A DNA stretch of 64,000 nt from Nymphaea colorata. Lineage: Eukaryota; Streptophyta; Magnoliopsida; Nymphaeales; Nymphaeaceae. The notes below the pieces were generated by a model. That model had not been told where the DNA came from and searched no databases. It saw nothing but the letters and a program-made list of their open reading frames with translations. This document shows, piece after piece, positions 11,994-23,907 of this stretch. The translations under genes were made by a program, and so were the position numbers. The stretch covers positions 13,819,149 through 13,883,148 of the forward strand of contig NC_045146.1 in the NCBI RefSeq assembly GCF_008831285.2. Reading direction: 5' to 3'. Every line of letters begins with the position of its first letter. Within the stretch, counting starts at the first letter, position 1.

Positions 11994-12416
11994 TTATTTC
12001 AATAGAGTCAAGGTGAGAAAATTACAGCAAAACTTGAGCAACCTCAATAGCAGTGCTCTGTTATCTATCATAATCAGATCTGAGTATCGATACACAGTTG
12101 GTGTTGGATACACAGTTGCATATATTGGGCAAAAAGGGGAAGGCATTGGCCTTGCTGTTCTCTGGTCACGACGTTGACGTGCATTGTTGGAGAAGATCAC
12201 AGGTTTCCCGGAAACAATGGAGCACAGGAGCAAGACGAGGGTGACAAAAAGCGAAGCCGTAGACAGGACCCTTCTAATTTGATGAGCTAAGACGGTGTCT
12301 GTTGCCTTCGCACATGAAGCCGATGAGAGTGCAAGCATCGTCGCAGGAAAGGAATAAGCCCACCATGCAAAACTGAACTTTTTCATTGAATGCTGGAAAA
12401 GCGGTGGCCTGACAAT
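11994..12416 (-). pseudogene. Isolated SLAH exon 2 (exon 1 lost)
   Basis: From an intact acceptor (TTTAAATAG) the frame reads IVRPPLFQHSMKKFSFAWW and continues through the last two membrane helices of an S-type anion channel, as in gene B exon 2. About 33 bp of the preceding intron remain, ending at 12,449, where the sequence switches to a copy of the GDSL start region. No exon 1 lies upstream before unrelated repeats, so it cannot make a channel. The C-terminal tail is longer than and different from gene B's. The RP pair after the splice site is kept here but is TPP in gene B. Confidence 0.85.
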
Positions 12417-13882
12417 CTATTTAACAGAAATCGTAAACAAGCGATCAGATACAGGAACTTAGCAGAACCCATGGATAGTGCGAGTTTGGTGTGAAACACT
12501 AAACAGGATCTTGCCTTCTCTTCTTCAACTTTTTTTCTTCTTTCTGTGCTCTTTCTTCTCTAAATAAATAAAGCATTGTCTTGTTGGCGTTCTCTACTGA
12601 AGGACATGATTAACTTTTGGAAAGGAGGTCGGTAAATGAAAGTTTGCCTTAGAAGATACTCCACAGAGAGAGATGGTGGCCTGTTCTGTTTGCCAAGGCT
12701 GCAACGTTGCATTCTCTCATCACTATCAGCCAAAAAAGAATGGGGTCAAATGTTGCAGTCTCAATGATGTTAACGCGTTCCTTGAATTGCAGTGGAGCCG
12801 ATCGACTACTCGGAAAGGGGAAAACGGAAAACAAAACCCACTGCTAGTCACTAGCTTCTTCGAGCTCAAATAGTCTTCGATCTCAGCTTGAATTTTGCGT
12901 TTGTTCTTATGTTTTTAGCATTCCTTTGGCTTTTAGTTTTGAAAGTTACAAATATAGCAATAATCTTTTTGTTGATTCAGAAACAATTCTGAAGTTGGTT
13001 CTGGTAAATTAAATCCGGTAGCATACTTCGGTTCTATTAAACTTTTTTCTTGATTTTTTAATACAAAAGGATTTGAAAATTGGCCTACACCTACCGAGTG
13101 TGGCTTATATGACAGTATTCTGTACGAACAAAGCAAAAACTACGCAAGTACATGTGTAACCTCACGAACACTTTCATGATGTGGTGCCAGGGGCGAGTTG
13201 AACAGTCCAACTTTTGGATTGGGTGGGTTCAAACTGAATCCAAGTCTAAATAATACATGATGCAACTAAAAGTTTTTAATTTTATGTGTAATTTTTTTTA
13301 TTACAATCAGCTTTGAATCAAATCAGAATCTGAATTGACTTAGAGAATAAGCTGTGTAGAATCGACTTGAAATTAAGCTTGATTTTTTAAGATAAGAATA
13401 AGAAAACGTTTGTAAGAATTATGGAGAGTTTTAGTGTTAGAAAAGCTACAACCTATGACGTTTAACTAATGGGGAGTAGTACCATGGTTAAATTAGTCTC
13501 ATTAGTTAATAAAAACAAAAGTACAAAAATAATAAAAATATGTGGTACATAGCATCATTTTCTTCACCAATTCAATTCGAATTCAAGTCGATTCCAATTG
13601 ATATGATTTTGAATACAATTAAAGACAGGAAATAGTCGCTTCGTGGGTTCCTCTAGCATGCAAGGGGGGCGCTCGGCACTGTGTTCGCTGAATACGTTAC
13701 CTGTTTGGCTTAATGATACTTCGAACACAAATTTAAAGAACCCGATGGCCAATCTCCTGATGACCTTCATTGTGGCCTATCAACACCAAGGTAGCGTTTG
13801 ATTGATGCCCTCAAACACCGATATTGTGTGAAAATCTTGTTTTCCAAATAGGGATCTTTTAAATTAGCTTTCGAAAATTAGT

Positions 13883-13924
13883 CAGCCAGGTGGTTGGGTG
13901 GAGGACACATCATTGATTCGATTC
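13883..13924 (+). mobile_element. Possible SINE internal promoter (unit 3)
   Basis: CAGCCAGGTGGTTGGGTGGAG resembles an A box and GATTCGATTC a B box, spaced as in tRNA-derived SINEs. It is the counterpart of 8386-8427. Confidence 0.28.
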
Positions 13925-15164
13925 TTGTGGATGCTCCTCTCTTAGATTGTAAATGGTGGTATTGTGATGCTTTAAGTTGATAGATGTACCATGTCCTATC
14001 CAGGTCCCTATGTAAATTAGGACCCCCAAAGGTAGGGGGTATTAGATATCTTCGAGTCTCTTTTCTTCTTGGTGGTGAGTTGTTAACCTCATGCGGACAT
14101 GAAAAACTGTTATTTATATTTGAGCGTAGGACAGAAACTTGAGGCATGAAGTAAAACTCAATTTTCGCTAAAAAGCCTATAAGGGAGAAGATTTTTCAGG
14201 CCTGAAATTGAGTCTTGTTAAATTAGGTTTTGACAAACCCAATTATCGCTTGACCTACACACACTAAAACTGGGCTTAAGCTGTCATCTAAACAGCCCCT
14301 TAGCATTGATGAACTTCTTCTTTCTCCTAGGCAAGCTGAAGTTAGGTAAACTTTCAAGAGAAGAAGTTAAAAGGGTACCGTAAACTTCTTCAACTTAGCA
14401 GGTAAAGTCTGTAGAGAGGTAAATATCGACTGAAGCATAAAATTACAACTAAATTTGCAATGGAAATTCAACAATTGTCATGGAGCACAAACTTATGCGG
14501 AAGTTGGTATAACAGGGCAGCTCATCAGGGCTTTTCTATTAGAGTGTGGTGGGAGTTGGCATGATAGGTTAGCTGGAGCAACGTAAGGTCTTCTCTAAAA
14601 GTTAAGTTGTACAAAAATTTAGTTTTTTCCTAATTTTTGAAACTAAATAAATTTTGTTATATATTAGTGAGACTATTTGGAACGTGACCATGAGTTGCCT
14701 CCAAAAAAGTATGTCCGTGAATGACTTACCTTCAAAAGATGTGTCCATGGGATGCCTTGTGCATGGTTTTTTTTTGTATATAGCATGGGCTTGAGATATC
14801 CATGCTATATGCTATTGAGATATTCTGTTTGAGATCTTAGACGGCCTCCGATTTCAGGTCCAAAGCTACCAAACATAGTACCAAATTGGATTGAACTCGG
14901 TGGCAAATCAATTCATTCATTGACCGATGAGAGGCAATTGTTTCCGATATTAATCAACAAGAAATTGTTTTTACTTTTAGTTATTTTTATTTAATTTTCG
15001 TTTTGTTTTTGTGGAGACTTTTTTTAGCAATAAATTTTTTTGTCTATTCATAATCGATTCTAGGTCGGAGACACCACCAGCCGTGCCACTCTCAGCAATA
15101 GTTGTAAACCTCAAGAGACCCCATTTGTTACTTAAAAGACAGACAGCGATCTCATTCACTTCAC

Positions 15165-15739
15165 TCCTCGAGCGGCGGCAAATTGAACATGGAAAGTGAA
15201 GCGAGCGAGACTCCTCTTTTTCGCCTCAACACAGGGAGAACCAAGGGATGAGGAGGAAGAGCAACAGCTTGTGCAGACTGTGGGAGAAGTAGAGGAACCT
15301 GAGGTGAAGATCCCTAGAAAGGAAAGGACGGAATAGGAAAAGGAAGAAGAAGAAGTGGAGGAGGAGGAGATGGAGGGTGACCAAGTGGAGGAAAAAGTGA
15401 GTTTGGAAGGTTGAGTCATGGGGCCGATTTATAATTGGGGGTTCGCTTCCTTCCTTGCGACGAGGCCAATCCCCAACTCTAAATCGACCTCACGACTCAA
15501 CCTCATGTCAACCTTACAGGCTCACTTTCCCCTCCTTTTTACTCTCCTCCACTCCTTGTTCTTCCATTGCCTATTCCCTCATTTCCTTTATCGGCACCTA
15601 GCCCTCAAGTTCGTCTACTTCTCTTACAATCGAGACAAACTGTTGCTCTTCCCCCTTCTCCTATGCTTCTCCATGTATTGAGACACAAAGAGGATGCCAG
15701 CTCGATTTACTTTCAACGTTCAATTTGCCACCGCTCGGG
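15165..15739. repeat. Long inverted repeat, copy 3
   Basis: The left arm (15,165-15,442) and right arm (15,468-15,739) are roughly 80% complementary by eye over about 270 bp, around a 25-bp loop that contains CTTCCTTCCTTGCGACGAGG. It is the most complete copy. The minus-directed orphan SLAH TATA box at 16,382 lies about 640 bp from it. Confidence 0.88.
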
Positions 15740-15872
15740 AAGAGCAAAGTGAAAGAGGTAGCTGCGCGTCATTAGGTAATAAATGGAGTCTCTTGACGTT
15801 TACAACTATTGGCAAGAGATGGACGGATGAAGGCTGGCCAAGGTCCGGCAGGATCTTTCTACCTTTTTTGTT

Positions 15873-16262
15873 TTAAATCTTGGTGAAGCACAGGCAAGGT
15901 AAAAGTTATAGAAGGCACGAAGCTGGTTATATACACAAGTTTATGCGCCATGCAACGGCTCATGTGCATGGAATGTACTTTTTCAAAATGAGTGAAGAGA
16001 ACACATGTCATGCACCAACTGTAAATCTTGGTGAAGCACAGGCAACCTAAACGTTATAGGAGAAAAGCTGGTTATATGCACAAGTTTATGCGCCATGCAA
16101 TGCCTATGTGCATGACAAATACTTTTTGAAAGTGGGCGAGGAGAACACATGTTATGCACCAGGAATTAACCGTAAATCTTGGTGAAGCACAGACAAGGTA
16201 AACATTATGAAAGGCACGAAGCTCGTCGTATGCACAAGCTCATGCACCAGGAACTAACTTTG
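15873..16262. repeat. About 150-bp subrepeat, 3 copies
   Basis: TAAATCTTGGTGAAGCACAG starts at 15,873, 16,022 and 16,173. Each unit also holds CACAAGTTTATGCGCCATGC-like and GAACACATGT-like segments. Units 1, 2 and 4 have about one, two and two or more decayed copies between hairpin and promoter. Confidence 0.85.
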
Positions 16263-16381
16263 CACACAGAAAGGTCATCGAGATGGCAGAGGCAAAGAGG
16301 GGACTTTCATCACCCCTGATACTAACCAATCTAACACTTCTTATCTATAGTGGCTGTTGCAAATGAGAGTGAGACCGTCTC

Positions 16382-16389
16382 TATTTATA
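16382..16389 (-). promoter_or_regulatory. Orphan SLAH TATA box (unit 3)
   Basis: Minus-strand TATAAATA, 41 bp before the decayed start-codon position (16,346-16,348). This is about the spacing seen in the intact genes. The first dozen codons of SLAH exon 1 are still faintly alignable (GACTGACCA block), then homology ends. Confidence 0.55.
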
Positions 16390-17394
16390 AAACTGGGAAA
16401 GAGAGAACGAGGGATAGATAGCAAAACAGTCAATTGGAGCCCAACAAGGAAACCTTCTCTATCTGTTAGGGATGTCAATATTTGAGACCAAAATTAGAAA
16501 TATGATCTGACTGCTTCAAAAAATTTAGAAAAACATTAATATGCAATCAATAAATCGTATTCGATTTCATTTTCAAAATAGGACATATGATGGATTCAGA
16601 TTTGGTTTTAAACAAATATCCAATCAAATTAAGATTGTGATTGACACACTGCCTGGAATTGCATCCATATATACTCGTTATGAACAGATTTCTCTATAAA
16701 AGTACTCCTGTCCTCATATAGGCATTACGGAAATCAATTTTTCTTTTTTATGTTTTTCCAAAGTAGACTCACTCGATTAATATAATCAGATTACTTTGTA
16801 GGCGCTAATCAACACTCGTAATTAACTTTATTAGAAATGTTTTCACGTGTGCAATTATATACGAACAACGCAGAGGGGCATTATTATAAGAAATATTGGA
16901 TTTGAGGAGGCCCGATATATAATAAACTTAATTACGTGAAGGAACCAATATGTAAATTAATAAAATAAATTGTGGTCGAGAGGGCAATTGCCCACACGTA
17001 CCCACACCTAGCGCCGCAACGTGGATTGCTTTCTGCCACGTTATTTTGCCTTCCATGGCCACCAGTTTTGAGTATTTTTGCCAATATATAAAGTTTTTTT
17101 TAGATACAAATCATGTTATTTTGAAACAGAATCACCATATGATCTAAAAGTTTTCAATTATTAAGCTACTACATGCATGATCCCGTCTAACAAATATAAT
17201 TTGGTAATAGGATGATCACTTGATTGAATGCATTTAGAGTTGAAAACGCAGTGGGGATACACCACTTAATCAGTCACTTCGTTAAGAGTTGAACTCGAAT
17301 CAACTAAATGCATTGGAAACGAACATGGTACTGGCAAAAGTATGCGTTAATTCTCCCTTTCTCTCCCTTTTTATATATGTATACCCATTTTCAT

Positions 17395-18758
17395 TTAGGC
17401 AAAGGAAGTCGAGGAGGAGGCATATATTGTTGAAGAAGGCGAAGCCGTTGGTGTTGGATACACTGTTAAATAGATTGTGGAAAAAGGGGAAGGCATTGGC
17501 GTTGTTCTTCTCTGCTCACAACGTTGACGTGCACTATTGGAGAAGAACACAGCTTTCCCGAAAACAATCGAGAGCAGAAGCAAGACGAGGGTGACAAACA
17601 GCGAAGCCATAGACAGGACCCTTCTAATTTGATGAGCTAAGACGGTGTCTGTTGCCTTCGCATATGAGGCCGATGAGAGTGCAAGCATCGTCACAGGGAA
17701 GGAATAAGCCCACCATGCAAAACTGAACTTCTTCATCGAATTCTGAAAAAGCGGTGGCGTGACCATCTATTAAACAGAAATCGTAAACAAGCGATCAGAA
17801 CGATGAACTGAAGAGAAGGACTTTAACTCGACAATTTATGTAAAACAAGCGTTATCAAGGTAAGGTTAGTAGCAAATTCAAACTGACGAGTAGTGCCATG
17901 TGAGCTTACTAGCGATGTGAAGAGGAAGAGGGAGAGGAAGTACAACATCTTGCAGCCGGCGCCGAAGTAGCCCGAGATCGACTCCCATGCAACAGACGCC
18001 ACGCTCGGTGCAGCGATCGACAAGAAGGACGCTGGTCGTAGTTGGATCGTGATGGACCTGACGCTTGATAGGCGCTGATACAATGCAATAAACACCACAA
18101 CACAATGCATGATGCCGATGGAAAATAAAAACAGACTGATTTGTGGCAAGGAGAGGTCGGCGGCGGTCTGAGCTGCAGCGAAGTGGCCGATCATGGAGAG
18201 GTGGGTGGAAGGGGTCGCTATGGCCGCCAAGATTTGCTTGTCCTTGGTGAACGACTGGCCATAGATGTTGAACTGCAGCAGAAGCACAGGCAAGGTGAAG
18301 GAGCCCCAAAGGGCCATCGAGATGACTCTGCCCAAATGGACCCAGTTGAAGAAATTGGTTCCCTCTAATCTAATGCCCAGCCTCCAATATCGGTCTTGTA
18401 TGGAGGCAGGGATTAGGATGCACCGAAGGAGCAAGATGGCGGAAATCCATGGCGTAAAGAGGTAGTTCACCCAGAAGGGGTGGAGGAAATCGACCTTGAC
18501 AATGTTGGAGTAGAATATATATTTGAGGATGTATAAGAGGAAGGAGGAGGAGAGAGCGAGAGCGGCCAGCAGCCAGGAGTACCTCTCTACGACGGAGTTG
18601 AAGATGGGAGGCCATGGATCGTAGAAGGATATGGAGTTCATCGTCCTCCAAAGGACAGCTTGGCCGGCGAGGGCCATGGAGGCCATGAAGATGTCTGCGT
18701 GAAACCTTGCCAAGAATGGAGAAGGTGACTGACCAGTAGTCCCTCGCTTTCTGTCCAT
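17395..18758 (-). CDS. SLAH: SLAH anion channel gene B
   Basis: Exon 1 is 17,910-18,758 (283 codons, donor CTA|GTAAGC). The intron is 17,767-17,909 (143 bp). Exon 2 is 17,395-17,766 (acceptor TTTAATAG). The predicted protein has 406 residues. It matches the SLAC1/TehA-like anion channel family: FLARFHAD at 15-22, FTPWISAILLL near 101-111, IYGQSFTKDK at 164-173, ALYQRL near 215-220, LRPASFLS near 230-237. SMKKFSFAWWAYSFP in exon 2 opens the last two helices. The N-terminus is only about 14 residues, as in SLAH1/SLAH4 rather than SLAC1 or SLAH3. The highly conserved IYGQWFTKGKRF motif of its relatives is changed here (W to S, GKR to DKQ), so gating or partner use may differ. It would act in the plasma membrane; function is by family. 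Confidence 0.88.
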
Positions 18759-18798
18759 AGTGGTTGTTGCTGCTTGCGGGAAGAAGAAAGACAGGTCC

Positions 18799-18806
18799 TA
18801 TTTGTA
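18799..18806 (-). promoter_or_regulatory. Weak TATA-like box of gene B
   Basis: Minus-strand TACAAATA stands where genes D and G and the orphan promoters have TATAAATA, about 45 bp before the ATG. Gene E has the same variant. The changed base may weaken the box. Confidence 0.4.
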
Positions 18807-18839
18807 CAACTAGGAACCTAATTTGAATGAGACGGTGAG

Positions 18840-20341
18840 GCAGAGATAAAACAGTCAGAAGGAGTCAACAAGGAAATCTTCTCTCCTTCACAATTGCATC
18901 TACTAGGGACATGAATGGATAAGATTTGAACCAGATATACTTAACTACTTAAGATTCAGATGTAGAAAAAGGTTTATCGGTCAATTAAAAGCTTGAATCA
19001 TGTTTGGATTTAAGAAATCATGTCTAATTGAATTCCGAAATGGGTTTAAGAAAACAACAGATTGAATTATGATTCAAATTCGAACTCAGATTCATTTTCT
19101 GTTTCAAATAAATATCTTATATTGAATATCAATATCAATTTTTAGTTCGGTTGTGTACTCAAAAAGTAATATTCAGAATCAGATGTGGACATAAAATTCG
19201 GATTGATTTTGAATTTAGAGGTTGGATGCAGATATAACATATATATTTTTTCTCATTAGTATTCGATTCTTATATAACCTATGAACATCTTCAACATTTT
19301 ATACGAAGAGATTTTCGAATAGAAGTCCTTTCCTCATGTAGGTCATATATTTTCGAAACCAAACTTTCCCTTTTATCTTTTTTCAAATAAACCTATTTGA
19401 TTTTTTGGGGTTATCTATAGTTAAAGGAGCTAATAGAAACTGTCAAGTTACCTATACGAACACAGTGTTTGCCAATACTAATGGTTGATTTTAACAAACA
19501 ACCATTAGTTTACATTGAAAAAGAAAACTTTTTGTAAAGAGAAAATTGAAAATGGAAAAAAGTAAAAAGAATATGGAGGAGATTTCTTTTTTAATAAATT
19601 ATCAAAATGTCATTACTCCTTTACTGTGCATAGTGAGTTCCGTGCACAAAACTTTCTCTCCTACTTTATGGGCACTGTACGAATGTGTTTGATAATTGGA
19701 ATGCCACATTCTATAGAATGTAAATGTTCTACGAATGTATAATGCATCGTTCTTGTTACCAAATGCCTTAAATATCAAGGTGCACACCATGATCTGATGT
19801 TGAGAGATCCAAATTCATTTAAGACAGACCTTTCAAACGCGTTTGAGGCATACAAACACGGTACCAGTTGAAACTTACAACGAAAAAGGGGTGAACAAAA
19901 ATGGGAGGAGAGATTGTGTCGTTGGTGCGGTAAGCAAGTGGAAACGATTGTCTTAATCTGCGTACACGAATTGTTATGTTTCAGGGACACCAATATTTAA
20001 ATAAACTGAATTATATCGAAAGACTGATATGTAAATTAATAACTAAATTTTATCGGTTAGTGTGGACCACAACCCAACAAGCCAACACCTACATCCCCTG
20101 CTTCCAGCCATACAGGGGTGTCCACTACATCTATCTGTTGCCCACTTTCACTGAGCCCTTCACTTACTCTTAAGGGTAGGTATCATTTACATGGACATGG
20201 TACACCTTTACATTGTGCACAGGTCTGTGTATAGTGTAGATTGTTTCTTTTTATGTTCTTTCACATTTCATGGCTCATAGTTTCGTAAGTATTTAACATC
20301 ACGACTTAATTAATCAATTAATTTTGAATGAAAGTGCCTCA
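18840..20341. other. Upstream region of gene B, no gene
   Basis: AT-rich sequence. 18,900-19,260 resembles the dispersed plant repeat that opens TAGGGAYRTSAAT and recurs beside every SLAH promoter in the window. 19,300-20,341 matches 45,340-46,513 of block 2. No credible gene seen. Confidence 0.6.
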
Positions 20342-21522
20342 TTTATGTTCACGCATGTATGTTCCGGGATGTCGGTATTGGCACAGGATCAAAGCAAGGG
20401 TCATAAGCTATGTCACCAGGGCGTGTCCTTTTTCAACCCCACTCGTGTGGACACGATTATTTTCATCAAATCTCAACAAGCACCCGACTCACATCAAACG
20501 CAAGTCCCGTGAGGTCAAGCCGCACCATAGACATTTTGGTCTTTTTCTTTTTTATTTTTATGTAAGTAAAAATAGATTCAGGGCACAAAATCATGCCCTT
20601 CCCGCTGCTCTGTCCGACGTCTCTACCGACAGCATTGTCTCCTGCACCGCCGGCATTCTCTCATTGCTCCGACGTCTCAACTCTCCGTCTTGCTGCTCTC
20701 TCCGAGTCTCCGTCCGCTGCTTTTTCTCCTCCACTAGTGGCCGCTACTATCTCTCCTCCACCGTGGGGTCTGCTCTCTCTCCGTCCGCTGCTCTCTCCGG
20801 CCGCTGCTGTCACTCCTCCACCGGCATCTGCTGCTATCTCTCCTCCACCAACGGTTTGTCGTGGAGCACAAACTTATACGGAAGTTGGTATAACAGGGCA
20901 GCTGGAGTCTCATCAGGGCTTTTCAATTAGAGTGTGGTGGGAGTTGGCATGATAGGTTAGCTGGAGCAATGTAAGGTCTTCTCTAAAAGTTAGGTTGTAT
21001 AAAAATTTAGTTTTTTCCTAATTTTTCAAACTAAATAAATTTGTTATATATTAGTGAGACTTTTTGGAACGTGACCATGAGTTGCCTCCAGAAAAGTATG
21101 TCCGTGAATGACTTGCCTTCAAAAGATGTGTCCATGGGATGCCTTGTGCATGTTTTTTCCTTTTTGTATATAGCATGGGCGTGAGATATCCATGCTATTG
21201 AGATATTCCGTTTGAGATCTTAGACGGCCTCCGATTTCAGGTCCAAACATAGTACCAATTTGGATCGAACTCGGTGGCAAATCAATTCATTCATTGACCG
21301 ATGAGACGCAATTGTTTCCGATATTAATCAACAAGAAATTGTTTTTACTTTTAGTTATTTTTATTTAATTTTCGTGACTTCTTTAGCAATAATTTCTTTG
21401 TCTATTCATAATTGATTCTGGATCGGAGACACCACCAGCCGTGCCACTCTCTGCAATAGTTGTAAACCTCAAGAGACCCCCATTTGTTACGTAAAGACAG
21501 ACAAAGATCTCATTCACTTCAC

Positions 21523-22059
21523 TCCTCGAGCGGCGGCAAATTGAACGTGGAAAGTAAAGCGAGCGAGACTCCTCTTTTTCGCCTCAACACAGGGAGAACC
21601 ATGGGATGAGGAGGAAGAGCAACAGCTTGTGCAGACTGTGGGAGAAGTAGAGGAACCTGAGGTGAAGATCCCTAAAAAGGAACGGACGGAATAGGAAAAG
21701 GAAGAAGAAGAAGTGGAGGAGGAGGAGATGGAGGGTGACCAAGTGGAGGAAAAAGTGAGTTTGGAAGGTTGAGTCATGGGGTCAATTTAGAATTGGGGTT
21801 TAAATCGACCTCACGACTCAACCTCATGTCAACGTTACAGGCTCACTTTCCCCTCCCTTTTACTCTCCTCCACTCCTTGTTCTTCCGTTGCCTATTCCTT
21901 CATTTCCTTTCTCGGCACCTCACCCTCAAGTTCGTCTACTTCTCTTACAATCCTGACAAGCCGTTGCTCTTCCCCCTTCTCCTATGCTTCTCCATGTATT
22001 GAGACACAAAGAGGAGGCCAGCTCGTTCTACTTTCCACGTTCAATTTGCCACCGCTCGG
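21523..22059. repeat. Long inverted repeat, copy 4 (loop deleted)
   Basis: Same arms as copies 1-3, but about 45 bp at the centre are missing, so AATTGGGG runs directly into TTTAAATCGACC. The outer stem (CCTCGAGCGGCGG with CCACCGCTCGGG) is kept. Confidence 0.85.
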
Positions 22060-22590
22060 GAAGAGCAAAGTGAAAGAGGTCGCTAAGCTTCTTTAGGTAA
22101 TAAATGGAGCCTCTTGACGTTTACAACTATTGGCAAGTGATAGACGGATGAAGGGTTGGCCAAGGTCCGGCATTATCTTTCTACCCTTGGTGAACTTCTA
22201 AATTTGGTTGAAGGTAAAAGTTATCGAAAGAGCGAAGTCGATTATATGCACAAGCTTGTATGCTATGTATAAGCTCAGTACTTTAGTGAACCACTTGTTC
22301 TAAATCTTGTTGATATGAAAGACGTGAAGCTGGTTATATGCACAAGCTTGTGCTATGAATAGGCTCATCTGCATGAATAGGCTCATGTGCATGACAGGTA
22401 CTTCCTGAAAGTGAGCGAGGGTAACACATGTCATGTCATGCACCAGGAACTAACTCTGCACACATAACCACTTCTCCCCAAAGGTCCTCGAGATAGCAGA
22501 GGCAGAGAGGGGCTTTGATCACCCCTAAGACTGGCCAATCTCACACTTCTTATCTATGGTGGCTGTTGCAAATTGAAGTGAGACCGTCTC

Positions 22591-22598
22591 TATTTATA
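22591..22598 (-). promoter_or_regulatory. Orphan SLAH TATA box (unit 4)
   Basis: Minus-strand TATAAATA about 530 bp upstream, in the minus direction, of inverted repeat copy 4. As in units 1-3, no channel exon follows. Confidence 0.5.
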
Positions 22599-23350
22599 AA
22601 ACTGGGGAAAGAGAGAGCAAAACAGTCAATTGGAGCCCAATAAGGAAACCTTTTCTATAGGTTAGGATGTCTATATCAGATTAAAATTAGAAATATGATC
22701 TAACTGCTTCAAAAAATTCAGAAAAACATTAATACGCAATTAAAAATCGTATTTGATTTTAATTTAAAATAGGACATAGGATGGATTCAGATTTGGTTTT
22801 AAACAAATATCCAATCAAATTAGGATTGTGATTCCCACACTGCAGGGCAAGGCATCCATATATACTCGTTATGAACAGATTTCTCTATAAAAGTACTCCT
22901 GTCTTCATATAGGTATTACCGAAATCAACTTTTCTTTTTTATGTTTTTCCAAAATAGGCTCACTCGATTAATATCATCAGATTACTTTGTAGGCGCTAAT
23001 CCACAGCAACACTCGTAATTAACTTATTAAAAATGTTTTCAAGCAGCTGACCGTGTGCAATAATATAGGAAAAACGCGGAGGGACATCGGTATAAGAAAT
23101 TATTGGATTTGAGGGCTCCCGGTATATAATAAACTTAATTACGTGAAGGAACCAATATGTAAAATGCATTCATCTGTTTTCACCATGTAATTTAGCACGC
23201 GTTAAATCTTTCAGGTTATACCGGTGACATCATGTATATTTATTCACCGGTATAACCTTCATTTTGATTTTTTGCTCCTTTCCTTCCTTCCTAAAATTGG
23301 ACTTCCACTTGCGTTGTTAAGAGTATTAATCGGAAAAATAATGAAAATAC

Positions 23351-23351
23351 A

Positions 23352-23388
<37 letters not shown>
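23351..23388. repeat. (AT)n(AG)n microsatellite, unit 4
   Basis: Positional counterpart of 6511 and 11,684 in the other array units. Confidence 0.9.
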
Positions 23389-23903
23389 AAGAAGGAAAAG
23401 AATTGAAATCCACCGACTGCCAAATGTTACTGGATGATATATATTTTTTTTAAACCATCACTAAAAACACCTATAATGAAAACATTAACAATGGTTTATG
23501 ATATTTTTAACGATAATTTGTGATGTGTTTTAACGGCAGATGTAAATGTTTAACCATCAGACATTAGGCTTATTTCAATAGAGCGAAGCAGAGAAAATGA
23601 CAGCAAAACTTGAGCAACTTCAAATCAGATCTGAGTATAGATTTGTGACAGTCATGCTGGTTGGAAACTTTCTTCTCCATTCCAGTATTGCCTTAATACG
23701 GTTGATCTTTGCTTTGTTATTTACCACCACTTTAATCACGTAGAATCTTTCCTATTGGTTAGGGATGTCAAGGTATCTGATTTGGATTGGATATTTGATT
23801 GAACTGTTTTGAAAGAAATCACACATGAAAAGCAATTTAATATTCGATCAAAAAATCGATCAAATTCGATTTAAGAAATGACATCCAGTGGGTTCACATA
23901 TAC

Positions 23904-23907
<4 letters not shown>

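Larger units (their letters stand above)
12449..17060. repeat. Tandem array unit 3
   Basis: It begins with a copy of the GDSL start codon and 5' flank (12,449-13,160) fused to SLAH intron sequence. It continues with a segment replaced by a hAT-like fragment (about 13,183-13,300), a SINE-like pair of boxes (13,883-13,924), an inverted repeat (15,165-15,739), three subrepeats (15,873-16,262) and an orphan SLAH promoter (16,320-17,050). No gene is supported in 12,450-17,390 apart from these remnants. 17,061-17,394 is unplaced AT-rich sequence. Confidence 0.8.

Noticed and set aside
18141-18368. Plus-strand ORFs opposite SLAH exons (also 25,618, 39,151, 48,203, 62,369)
   Set aside because: Shadows of the conserved minus-strand channel exons. 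They are conserved only because the real gene is.
20328-20952. Two overlapping 120-200-codon plus-strand ORFs
   Set aside because: Pro/Ser/Ala-rich translations of the CT-rich stretch. They run into array unit 4 and have no counterpart in block 2.
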